Shown here: piece after piece, positions 7,560 through 15,632 of the stretch
How the letters are laid out: every line of letters begins with the position of its first letter
How positions within the stretch are numbered: position 1 is the stretch's first letter
Assembly (NCBI RefSeq): GCF_003311645.1
Contig: NZ_QEST01000023.1
Coordinates: 1 to 64,000, forward strand
From: Streptomyces sp. PT12
GTDB lineage: Bacteria > Actinomycetota > Actinomycetes > Streptomycetales > Streptomycetaceae
Reading direction: 5' to 3'
DNA: 64,000 nucleotides
The notes under the pieces: generated by a model
What the model was told of the DNA's origin: nothing
The model's database searches: none
The model's input: only the letters and a program-made list of their open reading frames with translations
Translations under genes and position numbers: made by a program

Positions 7560-9901
7560 GCCTCGCAGGTCTCGGGGTTCTCCAGGGAGCAGGCCACGGC
7601 CTGCTCGGGGACGGTCGGCGCGGCGGCGGCCGCGCTCGTGCTGGCCGCCTGCGCGATCCGGGTGGCGGGGCGCGACCGCAGGTAGTACGTGGTCTTGAGG
7701 CCGCGCTTCCAGGCGTAGGCGTACATCGAGCTGAGCTTGCCGATGGTCGGCGCGGCCATGAACAGGTTGAGCGACTGGCTCTGGTCCAGATAGGGCGTGC
7801 GGTCGGCGGCCATGTCGATCAGCGCCCGCTGCGGCAGCTCCCAGGCCGTCCGGTACAACTCCCTCACGTCCTGCGGCAGTCCCGGCACCGCGGCCACCGA
7901 GCCGTTGCCCTCGCGCAGCGCCTCCCTGGTGGCCTCGTCCCAGCGGCCCAGGCGCTTGAGCTCGGCCACGAGATACGCGTTGACCTGAAGAAACTCCCCG
8001 CTGAGCGTCTCGCGCTTGAACAGGTTGGACACCTGGGGCTCGACGCACTCGTACGCGCCCGCGATGGAGGCGATGGTGGCCGTCGGGGCGATGGCGAGCA
8101 GCAGGGAGTTGCGCATGCCGGTGCGCGCGATGCGCGCGCGCAGCGCCGCCCACTCATCGGGCCAGGCGGGGGAGGCGTCGGGGTAGTGGTCGGGGTGGAG
8201 CACGCCCCTGGCGGTGCGCGTGGCGTCCCAGGCGGGGTGCGCGCCGTGCCGCTCGGCCAGCTCGGCGGAGGTCCGGTAGGCGGCGAGCATGATCCGCTCG
8301 GCGATGCGCGTGGACAGCTCGCGCGCCTCGGCGGAGTCGAACGGCAGCCGCAGCCGGAACAGCACGTCCTGGAGGCCCATCACGCCAAGACCGACAGGGC
8401 GCCAGCGGGTGTTGGACGCGGCGGCCTCGGCGGTGGGGTAGTAGTTGATGTCGACGACCCGGTCGAGGAACGTGACGGCGGTGCGGACCGTGGCGTCGAG
8501 GCGCTGCCAGTCGGGCGTGCCGTCGGGGCGCAGATGGGCCGCGAGGTTGACCGAGCCGAGGTTGCACACGGCGGTCTGGCCGTTGTCGGTGACCTCGATG
8601 ATCTCGGTGCACAGGTTGGACGAGTGCACCACCGCGCCCGGCTCGGCGGTCTGGTTGGCCGTGCGGTTGGCGGCGTCCTTGAACGTCATCCAGCCGTTGC
8701 CGGTCTGGGCGAGGGTCCGCATCATCCGGGCGTAGAGCTGCCGCGCCGGAACGGCCCGCCTGGCGCGGCCCTCGGCCTCGGCCCTGCGGTAGGCGGCGTC
8801 GAACTCCTCGCCCCACAGGTCGGTCAGCTCGGGCACGTCGACGGGGGAGAAGAGCGACCACTCGGCGTCCGCCTCGACCCTGCGCATGAACTCGTCGGGG
8901 ATCCAGTGCGCGAGGTTCAGGTTGTGGGTGCGGCGGGCGTCCTCGCCGGTGTTGTCCCGCAGCTCGAGGAACTCCTCGATGTCCGCGTGCCATGTCTCCA
9001 GGTAGACGCAGGCCGCGCCCTTGCGGCGGCCGCCCTGGTTCACCGCGGCGACCGAGGAGTCGAGGGTGCGCAGGAACGGCACGATGCCGTTGGACGTGCC
9101 GTTGGTGCCGCGGATCAGCGAACCCCTGGCCCTGATCCGGGTGTAGGACAGGCCAATGCCGCCCGCGTGCTTGGAGAGCCTGGCGACCTGGTGGTACCGC
9201 TCGTAGATCGAGTCGAGCTCGTCCTTGGGGGAGTCGAGCAGGTAGCAGGACGACATCTGCGGGTGGCGCGTCCCGGAGTTGAACAGAGTGGGCGATGACG
9301 GCAGATAGGCCAGGCCGCTGGTCAGCCGGTAGAACGCGGCGACCTCGTCGACCGCCTGCTCGCCCTCGCCCGCCGCGAGCCCGCAGGCGACCCGCAGGAG
9401 GAAGTGCTGCGGGGTCTCGATGACCTTGCGGGTGGTGGGGTGGCGCAGCAGGTAGCGGGACTCGACCGTGCGCAGGCCGAAGAACTCGAACCTGTCGTCG
9501 GCGCCCTCGGCCACGCTCCGCTCCACCAGCGCGTCAAGGCGCTCGGCGTGCCGGGCGACCAGGGCGGCGGTGGCGTCGGCGATCAGCCCGACGCGGTGGC
9601 CCGTGGCCACGGAGGCGGAGAAGGACACGGCGCCCTGGCCCGCGGCCTCGTCGCGGATGGCGAGGGTCAGTAGCCGGGCGGCGAGCCGGGAGTAGGCGGG
9701 GTCCTCGGCGATCAGCCCGGCCGCCGCCTCGATCGCCAGCTCCCGCACCGCGGCCTCGTCGGCTCCGGGAGGCGCGCCCCGCGACACGGCGGCGGCGACC
9801 CGTCGGGGGTCGACATCCGGCAGGTCGGCGGCGAGCTCGGACAGCGTGCGGGGCAACGCGGCTGTTACCGGCTCCGCGGGTGCGACGGGTGCGATGGTCA
9901 C
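7550..9901 (-). CDS. nrdA: Class Ia ribonucleotide reductase, alpha (catalytic) subunit
   Basis: The protein has 783 residues, normal for class Ia NrdA. It makes deoxyribonucleotides together with NrdB. The N-terminal about 150 residues include an ATP-cone-like region, followed by the ten-stranded barrel. Active-site cysteines are seen in SSCYLLDS (near 218) and in SSNLCTEIIE (near 431, thiyl radical). The C-terminal redox pair is in ETCEACQ. The GTG start at 9901 follows a GAGGGAGAG ribosome site; the frame stays open further upstream only because it reads through the leader. A long 5' leader carries a cobalamin riboswitch, and two NrdR boxes sit at the promoter, so expression should fall when adenosylcobalamin lets a class II enzyme take over. 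Confidence 0.96.
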   Translation of the reverse strand: MTIAPVAPAEPVTAALPRTLSELAADLPDVDPRRVAAAVSRGAPPGADEAAVRELAIEAAAGLIAEDPAYSRLAARLLTLAIRDEAAGQGAVSFSASVATGHRVGLIADATAALVARHAERLDALVERSVAEGADDRFEFFGLRTVESRYLLRHPTTRKVIETPQHFLLRVACGLAAGEGEQAVDEVAAFYRLTSGLAYLPSSPTLFNSGTRHPQMSSCYLLDSPKDELDSIYERYHQVARLSKHAGGIGLSYTRIRARGSLIRGTNGTSNGIVPFLRTLDSSVAAVNQGGRRKGAACVYLETWHADIEEFLELRDNTGEDARRTHNLNLAHWIPDEFMRRVEADAEWSLFSPVDVPELTDLWGEEFDAAYRRAEAEGRARRAVPARQLYARMMRTLAQTGNGWMTFKDAANRTANQTAEPGAVVHSSNLCTEIIEVTDNGQTAVCNLGSVNLAAHLRPDGTPDWQRLDATVRTAVTFLDRVVDINYYPTAEAAASNTRWRPVGLGVMGLQDVLFRLRLPFDSAEARELSTRIAERIMLAAYRTSAELAERHGAHPAWDATRTARGVLHPDHYPDASPAWPDEWAALRARIARTGMRNSLLLAIAPTATIASIAGAYECVEPQVSNLFKRETLSGEFLQVNAYLVAELKRLGRWDEATREALREGNGSVAAVPGLPQDVRELYRTAWELPQRALIDMAADRTPYLDQSQSLNLFMAAPTIGKLSSMYAYAWKRGLKTTYYLRSRPATRIAQAASTSAAAAAPTVPEQAVACSLENPETCEACQ

Positions 9902-10002
9902 TCGGTGCTCTCCCTCGAATCGCGGTGGCCCGGGGGCGGGAGAAGTGACGAGCGTCGCCGCGCATGCGTGTGGCCGTGTGACAAGGCAAAGGCATGCCGG
10001 TG

Positions 10003-10036
10003 ACGTCCGCCGGCCCAGCCCTCGAGGCCCGGACGT
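10003..10036 (-). terminator. Hairpin in nrdA leader, possible riboswitch expression platform
   Basis: An inverted repeat (ACGTCCG plus GGCC arms, with a two-base bulge) lies directly downstream of the cobalamin aptamer and about 100 bases before the nrdA start. This is where a ligand-controlled terminator or antiterminator would be expected. There is no T-tract. Confidence 0.45.
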
Positions 10037-10043
10037 GAACGAC

Positions 10044-10147
10044 GCTGTCAGCAGGTGGTCGGACTCACCACAGGCGGCACGAAGCAGCCCATCGCACACC
10101 GTTGCGGGACAGTTCCGGATTCGCACCGGATTCCCTGCGGCGACAGC
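10044..10147 (-). promoter_or_regulatory. Cobalamin (AdoCbl) riboswitch in the nrdAB leader
   Basis: On the minus strand the leader contains the conserved cobalamin-aptamer core GGGAATCCGGTGCGAATCC followed by ACTGTCCCGCAACGGTG. A B12-box-like segment (AGTCCGACCACCTGC) lies near the 3' end. The ends GCTGTC and GACAGC are complementary and can form the closing P1 stem. An AdoCbl riboswitch is known to control class Ia nrdABS in S. coelicolor; the same logic is inferred here. Confidence 0.9.
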
Positions 10148-10154
10148 GAGCACG

Positions 10155-10201
10155 AGCATACATCTTGTGCTGTGCCGAGCGAGCGCCCCTATATGTTGTG
10201 C
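10155..10201 (-). promoter_or_regulatory. Two NrdR boxes in the nrdAB promoter
   Basis: On the minus strand the boxes read GCACAACATATAGGGG (10201-10186) and GCACAAGATGTATGCT (10170-10155). Both resemble the NrdR consensus ACACWATATATWGTGT and their starts are 31 bp apart, three helical turns, the usual spacing for paired NrdR boxes. The nrdR gene itself is not in the window. Confidence 0.8.
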
Positions 10202-10395
10202 TCGGTTAGGGGGTTGGGTGAAAAGGCCAGTGCGAACACCTGAAGCCGGAGCCCCGGGACCGGCTCCCAGTCGCGCTCAGGCGCCCGAACGAACCCCAGC
10301 CGCCCGTAGAGCCGATGCGCCGTGTGCATTCGCGACCGGCTGGAAATCGCCACACCGGCCCTCCCGAGTCGGCGCGCGCGGCACCCGTTGATCAA
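10189..10395 (-). pseudogene. C-terminal remnant of a GNAT acetyltransferase
   Basis: The minus-strand frame between the DUF2079 gene and the nrd promoter encodes a clear GNAT C terminus: a helix ending RAGVAISSRSRMHTAHRLYG, then RLGFVRAPERDWEPVPGLRL. Everything N-terminal to this (the acceptor-binding part and the start of motif A) is missing; upstream in this frame is shadow of the DUF2079 gene. The last codons run into the distal NrdR box. It has no start of its own, so this is read as a 5'-deleted pseudogene. Confidence 0.75.
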
Positions 10396-11885
10396 CGCCG
10401 AAAGACCCAGTAGCCGCCGCCCTCGGCCACCACCGACCAGGGGCCCGCGTCCGGGTAGAGGCCGCTCACATAGTCGGTCAGCTCCTTCGCGTCCCGCTCC
10501 CCGTCGTAGTACGCGACATAGCGCGGCGGTTCGTCCTCCTCGCCGCCGCCGATCCAGAACACCCGGCAGCGCTGCGTGAGATGGGAGATCGGCCGGATGT
10601 TGGCCGCCACCTCCGCGCCGTCGGGTATGGCCGCGAGCACCCTGGCGCCCTCGCGCGCCGACGCGTCGGGCCGGTAGGTCGCGGGCTCGGTCAGCGTCCC
10701 CGTGGGCAGCGTGGTGGCCAGCGCCGCCGCGGCGGCCAGGGCCGCGGCGGGCAGGTGGTGGGCGTAGGCGCGCAGCCAGGGTCGCTCCGAGGTCCTGGCC
10801 CGCACCACGGCGTCGGTCAGGGCCAGCGCGGTCACCGGCATCAGCACGGCGTCGTAGTGCCAGTCCGTGGACCAGTAGTGCGGCTCCTGCGCGGCGAACC
10901 GCCAGGCCAGCGTCGGCAGCGCCACGAGCAGCAGCGGGGAGCGCAGCGCCAGCAGCCCCGTGGTGGGCACCAGGATCCACAGCAGGGTACGGACCTTCTC
11001 CTCCGTGCCGTCGAACAGCCCGCCAAGCCGCCCGCCCCCGCTCTCGCCCATCTTGGCCCAGTAGTCGTAGCCGCCGCCCGAGTTGAAGGACGGTATGACC
11101 ACCGCGACGGTCACCGCGCACGCCACCGCGGCGAGTAGGGCCGCGCCCAGGGCCAGGCGCAGCAGCTCGGGCCTGCGCCGCCGCACGCGCAGCGCGACCA
11201 CGAGCGCGATCGCCGCCGCCGTGAGCCCCAGGTCCTCCTTGACCAGGACGAGCGGCAGCGCCCAGCACAGCGCCGCCCGCCAGCGTTCGCGCAGCAGCGC
11301 CTCGAGGGCGAACGCGATCAGCGGGACGGCGAAGGCTATCTCGTGGAAGTCGAAGTCGACCGCGCGCTGGATGCCGAACGAGAGCCCGAACGCCGCCCCG
11401 ACGGCGAGACCCGCGCCCCGCCCGAGCAGCGCCGCGGCGCCCCGCGTCACCGGCACGACGGCGAGCGCGAACAGCGCGGCCTGGGCCACGAGCAGCGTCA
11501 CCGGCGTCGGGAACACCCGGTAGAACGGGGCGAGCAGCGCGGTCACCGGGCTGAAGTGGTCGCCCAGGATGTGGAATCCGGGCCCCTTGAGATCCGCGAC
11601 GGGCGCATCGAGGCGGGCGTAGGAGCGGACGACCTGCTCGAAGATGCCCAGGTCCCACGAGCGGTTCTGCCAGCGCACCCAGCGGCTCACGGAGATCGCC
11701 GTGTAGACGGCGAAGAAGCCGAGCGCGAGCAGCCAGGGGCCGCGCCGGGAGCGGACCCTGGCGGGCGGCGCCGGGGCCGCCTCCCCCGCCTCCCCGGCCG
11801 CCTCCCCAGCAGCCGCCTCGGGCAGGTCACTTGTCCCGATCGGCCTGCTCGGCCCGCTCGGCCGGGTCCCGCGCTCCATGCTCAC
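10392..11885 (-). CDS. DUF2079 multi-pass membrane protein
   Basis: The protein has 497 residues. A proline/alanine-rich cytoplasmic N terminus (about 1-45) is followed by around ten hydrophobic segments. DUF2079 hallmarks are visible: a SWDLGIFEQVV motif after the first membrane segment, HILGDHFSPV, and VDFDFHEIAFAVP. The fold is related to GT-C-type glycosyltransferase/mannosyltransferase membrane proteins, but no reaction is established for the family. A C-terminal soluble domain (after about 380) follows the membrane part. Start ATG 11885 gives this full version; later starts are possible because the N terminus is low complexity. The gene stands between cstA-ybdD and nrdAB, all on the same strand. 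Confidence 0.85.
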   Translation of the reverse strand: MSMERGTRPSGPSRPIGTSDLPEAAAGEAAGEAGEAAPAPPARVRSRRGPWLLALGFFAVYTAISVSRWVRWQNRSWDLGIFEQVVRSYARLDAPVADLKGPGFHILGDHFSPVTALLAPFYRVFPTPVTLLVAQAALFALAVVPVTRGAAALLGRGAGLAVGAAFGLSFGIQRAVDFDFHEIAFAVPLIAFALEALLRERWRAALCWALPLVLVKEDLGLTAAAIALVVALRVRRRRPELLRLALGAALLAAVACAVTVAVVIPSFNSGGGYDYWAKMGESGGGRLGGLFDGTEEKVRTLLWILVPTTGLLALRSPLLLVALPTLAWRFAAQEPHYWSTDWHYDAVLMPVTALALTDAVVRARTSERPWLRAYAHHLPAAALAAAAALATTLPTGTLTEPATYRPDASAREGARVLAAIPDGAEVAANIRPISHLTQRCRVFWIGGGEEDEPPRYVAYYDGERDAKELTDYVSGLYPDAGPWSVVAEGGGYWVFRR

Positions 11886-11974
11886 CGTGAGAACGGTACG
11901 AGACCGCCAGCGCCGACCAGAAGGCCGGACCGGCCCGGCCGCCCCCGAACGCGGGGCGGCGGGCCGGGAGAACG

Positions 11975-12196
11975 TCAGCAGCAGCCCTTGAACGACGCTC
12001 CGAGCCCGTCGGAAGGGGCGGCGTAACGGCGGTCGGTGCGCCGCCGTTCGAACTCCCCGCGCGCGAGCACGGGCGCGCCGGGGTCCGTCCGCCTGGTGTG
12101 CTCGACATACCGGTCGTAGGCGTTCTCGCCGGTGAGTTCGGTCACATACCAGCGCAGCCAGGCGAACGCCCGGCGCGGGGCGGCGGTCGGGCTCAT
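11975..12196 (-). CDS. Small YbdD/YjiX (DUF466) family protein, CstA partner
   Basis: The protein has 73 residues. It matches the YbdD/YjiX family, short proteins almost always encoded right after cstA and needed for CstA/BtsT-type pyruvate uptake in enterobacteria. The core WLRWYVTELTGENAYDRYVEH and the later FERRRTDRRYA segment are typical. A double cysteine ends the protein (FKGCC). Its ATG overlaps the cstA stop by four bases (ATGA), so the two are translationally coupled. Confidence 0.88.
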   Translation of the reverse strand: MSPTAAPRRAFAWLRWYVTELTGENAYDRYVEHTRRTDPGAPVLARGEFERRRTDRRYAAPSDGLGASFKGCC

Positions 12197-14424
12197 CGCT
12201 CGGACACCTCCCTGCGCTCGCCCGTGGACTGCTCGGGGATGCCGCCGCCGGGGCCGAGGCCCGCCGAGACCAGCTCGGCGCGTTCCTCCTTGGTGGCGAT
12301 CAGCCCCGATGGCGCGATGATCCGGGACGTCACGTGCGGCGTCTCGCGCAGCGTCACCGAGCCGGGGTCGCGCACCGCCTTCACGCACACCCGCAGGGCG
12401 TCGGCGAAGACGATCAGGACGAGCAGCGCCAGCGCGGCCGAGAGCACCGCGTCGAGCGTCGCGGTGTTGACGATGGTGCGCATGTCGTCCATGTTCTGGG
12501 CGCCCGCGAGGAGTTCGCCGTTGTCGATGCCCTCCTGGTACTGGTCGCGGCGGGCCAGGAAGCCGACGGCGGGGTCGCCGGAGAAGACCTTCTGCCAGCT
12601 GGCGGTCAGGGTGACCACCGAGACCCATGTCAGCGGCAGCAGCGTCACCCACACGTACTTCAGGCGCCCGGACTTCACCAGCAGCACGGTGCAGATCGCC
12701 AGGGCGACGGCGCCGAGCAGCTGGTTGGAGATGCCGAAGATGGGATAGAGGGTGTTGATGCCGCCGAGCGGGTCGTTGACGCCGACCCACAGCAGATAGC
12801 CCCACAGCGCCACGACGATGCCGCTGATCAGCAGGATGCCGGGCCACCACGTGTTGTCGCGCAGCTTGCCCAGCCTGGGGTGGATGCTGGCCAGCGCGTC
12901 CTGGAGCACGAAACGGCCCACGCGCGTGCCCGCGTCGATCGCCGTCAGGATGAACAGCGCCTCAAACATGATCGCGAAGTGGTACCAGAAGCTCATCATC
13001 GTGTCGCCGCCGATGATCTCGGCGAGCACGACGGCCACCCCGAGCGCCAGCGTCGGCGCGCCACCGGTGCGCGAGAGGAGCGACTCCTCCTCGACCGCCT
13101 CGGCGGCCGACGCGAGTTGATCGGGTGTGACCGTGAAGCCCCACGAGGTGATCGTGTCGGAGGCGGCCTGGACCGTGTCGCCGATCACGGCGGGCGGCGC
13201 GTTCATCGCGAAGTAGATGCCGGGGTCGAGCACGCACGCGGCGGTGATGGCCATCACGGCGACCGAGGACTCCATCAGCATGGCGCCGTAGCCGATCGTG
13301 CGGACCTGGGTCTCCTTCTGGATCATCTTGGGCGTGGTGCCCGAGGAGATCAGCGAGTGGAAGCCCGAGAGGGCGCCGCAGGCGATCGTGATGAAGACGA
13401 ACGGGAAGAGCGACCCGGCGAACACGGGCCCGTCGCCGTTGGACGCGAAGTCGGTCACGGCCTCCATCTGGAGGTTCGGCAGGGTCACCACGATCGCGAC
13501 GGCGAGCAGCGCGATGGTGCCGATCTTCATAAACGTCGACAGATAGTCGCGCGGCACCAGCAGCAGCCACACCGGCATGACCGAGGCGGCGAAGCCGTAG
13601 AGCACCAGCGCGATGACGAGCGTGCGCGGGTCGAGCGTGAACGCGTCCGCGAGCCCCGAGTTGGCCACCCAGCGCCCCGAGACGATGGCGAGCAGCAGGA
13701 GCGCGACGCCGATCAGGGTGACCTCGGCGATCTTGCCGGGCCGCAGATAGCGCAGATAGATGCCCATGAACAGGGCGATCGGGATGGTCATGCCGACCGA
13801 GAAGGCGCCCCACGGCGACTCGGCGAGCGCGTTGACCACCACGAGCGCGAGCACCGCCAGGATGATGATCATGATCGAGAAGATCGCGATGACCGCGGCG
13901 ACGCCGCCCACGGGGCCGATCTCCTCGCGCGCGATCTGGCCCAGGCTCTTGCCGTCCCTGCGGGTCGAGAAGAACAGTACGACCATGTCCTGCACGGCGC
14001 CCGCGAAGATCACGCCGACGATGATCCAGATGGTGCCCGGCAGATAGCCCATCTGCGCCGCGAGCACGGGGCCGACGAGCGGGCCCGCCCCCGAGATCCC
14101 GGCGAAGTGGTGGCCGAGCAGCACCCTGCGGTCGGTCGGGTGGTAGTCGTGGCCGTCCCCCATCCGCTCCGCGGGCGTGGCGCGGGTGGGGTCGGCCTTG
14201 AGCACCCGGTTCTGGATGAACCTGGCGTAGAACCGGTAGCCGATCGCGTACGAGCCGAGCGCCGCCGCCACCATCCACGCGGCCGAGACCTCCTCGCCGC
14301 GGGAGAGCGCGAGCACCGACCAGCCGACGGCTCCGACCACGGCGACGAGGGACCAGATCACGATCGATCGTGGTCGCAGGTGACGAGCGTTTCCTGTGGG
14401 GCGTGCCCGAGGTGGGGAATGCAC
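12193..14424 (-). CDS. cstA: Carbon starvation protein A (CstA-type transporter)
   Basis: The protein has 743 residues with about 16 to 18 hydrophobic segments. CstA/BtsT proteins import pyruvate and, for some members, peptides. Family motifs are present: GHHFAGISGAGPLVGPVLAA in the N-terminal part, a GAVQDMVVLF segment, SLISSGTTPKM in the middle and the C-terminal 5TM region with GGINTLYPIFGISNQL. The start is GTG 14424, with a GGGAGG ribosome site seven bases upstream. It is translationally coupled to the YbdD-type gene downstream. It lies just behind dasR on the same strand; whether DasR affects it is unknown, and no dre-like site is seen in the 116-base gap. Confidence 0.94.
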   Translation of the reverse strand: MHSPPRARPTGNARHLRPRSIVIWSLVAVVGAVGWSVLALSRGEEVSAAWMVAAALGSYAIGYRFYARFIQNRVLKADPTRATPAERMGDGHDYHPTDRRVLLGHHFAGISGAGPLVGPVLAAQMGYLPGTIWIIVGVIFAGAVQDMVVLFFSTRRDGKSLGQIAREEIGPVGGVAAVIAIFSIMIIILAVLALVVVNALAESPWGAFSVGMTIPIALFMGIYLRYLRPGKIAEVTLIGVALLLLAIVSGRWVANSGLADAFTLDPRTLVIALVLYGFAASVMPVWLLLVPRDYLSTFMKIGTIALLAVAIVVTLPNLQMEAVTDFASNGDGPVFAGSLFPFVFITIACGALSGFHSLISSGTTPKMIQKETQVRTIGYGAMLMESSVAVMAITAACVLDPGIYFAMNAPPAVIGDTVQAASDTITSWGFTVTPDQLASAAEAVEEESLLSRTGGAPTLALGVAVVLAEIIGGDTMMSFWYHFAIMFEALFILTAIDAGTRVGRFVLQDALASIHPRLGKLRDNTWWPGILLISGIVVALWGYLLWVGVNDPLGGINTLYPIFGISNQLLGAVALAICTVLLVKSGRLKYVWVTLLPLTWVSVVTLTASWQKVFSGDPAVGFLARRDQYQEGIDNGELLAGAQNMDDMRTIVNTATLDAVLSAALALLVLIVFADALRVCVKAVRDPGSVTLRETPHVTSRIIAPSGLIATKEERAELVSAGLGPGGGIPEQSTGERREVSER

Positions 14425-14540
14425 GGTGGTCCTCCCGCCGGTCCTCTCTGACTGACCTGCCGGAATCTAGGCCAGGACAGCCTCGTTGACCATGGGGCGG
14501 ACGCGCTCCTGCCGCTCTTCTGTGCGGGCTTCCGCGCGGA

Positions 14541-15422
14541 CTACCGCGATCCGCCGGGTCCTGGGCGCTCCAGATTGGCGACGAACTTGTACCGATCGCC
14601 CCGGTAGACCGAGCGCACCCACTCCACCGGCTCGCCCTGGGTGTCGCGCGAGTGCCGCGAGAGCATCAGCATCGGCAGCCCCACGTCCGTGCCGAGCAGC
14701 CCGGCCTCGCGGGGGTTGGCGAGCGACGTCTCGATCGTCTCCTCGGCGCGCGCCAGATGGACGTCGTAGACCTCGGCGAGCGCCGTGTACAGGGACGCGT
14801 ACCGCACCAGGCTGCGGCGCAGCGCGGGGAAGCGCTCCTGGGACAGGTGCGTGGTCTCGATGGCCATCGGCTCGCCGCTGGCCAGGCGCAGCCGCTCGAT
14901 GCGCAGCACCCGGCCGCCCGCGGGCAGGTCGAGCAGCCCGCTGAGCCGCTCATCGGCGGTGATGTACCCGATCTCCAGCAGCTGGGACGTGGGTTCGAGG
15001 CCCTGGGCACGCATGTCCTCGGTGTACGAGGTCAGCTGGAGCGCCTGCGAGACCTTGGGCTTGGCGACGAACGTGCCCTTGCCCTGGATCCGTTCGAGGC
15101 GGCCCTCGACCACCAGCTCCGAGAGCGCCTGACGGACCGTTGTGCGAGAGGTGTCGAACTCGCTGGCGAGGGAACGCTCCGGGGGTACGGGGGTGCCGGG
15201 CGGCAGCGTCTCGGTCATCTGCTGGAGATGCCGCTTGAGGCGGTAGTACTTCGGCACCCGCGCCGTGCGTGTCCGGTCGGCGCCGTCGGGCCCCGGGCCG
15301 GTCGGGGCCGCTGCCGCCGGTCCGCCGGCGCTCGCGGTGCTCCCCCCGTCCCTCGCCATGACCCGCCCCTCCGACTGGTTCTGTTCTGCCGTCACCGGCT
15401 CCTCCGAGACATCGCAGCTCAC
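14541..15422 (-). CDS. dasR: GntR-family global regulator DasR
   Basis: The protein has 293 residues. DasR represses aminosugar/chitin uptake and catabolism and links GlcNAc status to development and antibiotics; glucosamine-6-phosphate releases it from DNA. The winged helix-turn-helix spans about residues 60-130 ([38 protein letters not shown]). The C-terminal UTRA effector domain runs from about 135 to 280 ([44 protein letters not shown]), very close to S. coelicolor DasR. The GTG start gives MSCDVSEEP, like the MSTDVS start there. About 40 extra Gly/Ala/Pro-rich residues before the DNA-binding domain make it longer than the roughly 254-residue relative. It is divergent from dasA. Confidence 0.96.
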   Translation of the reverse strand: MSCDVSEEPVTAEQNQSEGRVMARDGGSTASAGGPAAAAPTGPGPDGADRTRTARVPKYYRLKRHLQQMTETLPPGTPVPPERSLASEFDTSRTTVRQALSELVVEGRLERIQGKGTFVAKPKVSQALQLTSYTEDMRAQGLEPTSQLLEIGYITADERLSGLLDLPAGGRVLRIERLRLASGEPMAIETTHLSQERFPALRRSLVRYASLYTALAEVYDVHLARAEETIETSLANPREAGLLGTDVGLPMLMLSRHSRDTQGEPVEWVRSVYRGDRYKFVANLERPGPGGSR

Positions 15423-15515
15423 ATCGTGACACGGGCCCGTCAGGGACGATGCCCACGAGCAGATGTCGGTCCTGTAACGGACCGGGCCCGCAGCTCGTGG
15501 GCCCTTGACACCCGC

Positions 15516-15531
15516 CCTGGTCTAGTCCAGG
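15516..15531 (+). promoter_or_regulatory. DasR operator (dre 1) in the dasR-dasA intergenic region
   Basis: CCTGGTCTAGTCCAGG matches the dre consensus ACTGGTCTAGACCACT at the TGGTCTAG core. A TTGACA hexamer at 15505-15510 lies just upstream, so this operator falls between the -35 and -10 positions of the probable dasA promoter. Confidence 0.8.
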
Positions 15532-15541
15532 CTCCCGTGCA

Positions 15542-15557
15542 ACTGGTCTACACCTCT
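15542..15557 (+). promoter_or_regulatory. DasR operator (dre 2) upstream of dasA
   Basis: ACTGGTCTACACCTCT agrees with the dre consensus at 13 of 16 positions and sits 26 bp from dre 1, centre to centre. Two dre sites before dasA are also reported in S. coelicolor. Confidence 0.82.
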
Positions 15558-15632
15558 TGCATACACCACTAACGTAACGGCCGTTACCGGGCCACATCGT
15601 GATGGGGTCCGGCCCTTTTGGAGGAGGGTGAC

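Noticed and set aside
7560-8153. N-terminal extension of NrdB
   Set aside because: It overlaps nrdA in another frame and is Arg/Gly/Ala-rich; the NrdB family starts near 7559.
9902-10159. N-terminal extension of NrdA into the leader
   Set aside because: This stretch is the riboswitch and its hairpin; GTG 9901 has a good ribosome site and matches the family start.
12334-14451. A 705-residue open frame antisense to cstA
   Set aside because: His/Arg/Asp-rich low-complexity translation with no start signal; shadow of cstA.
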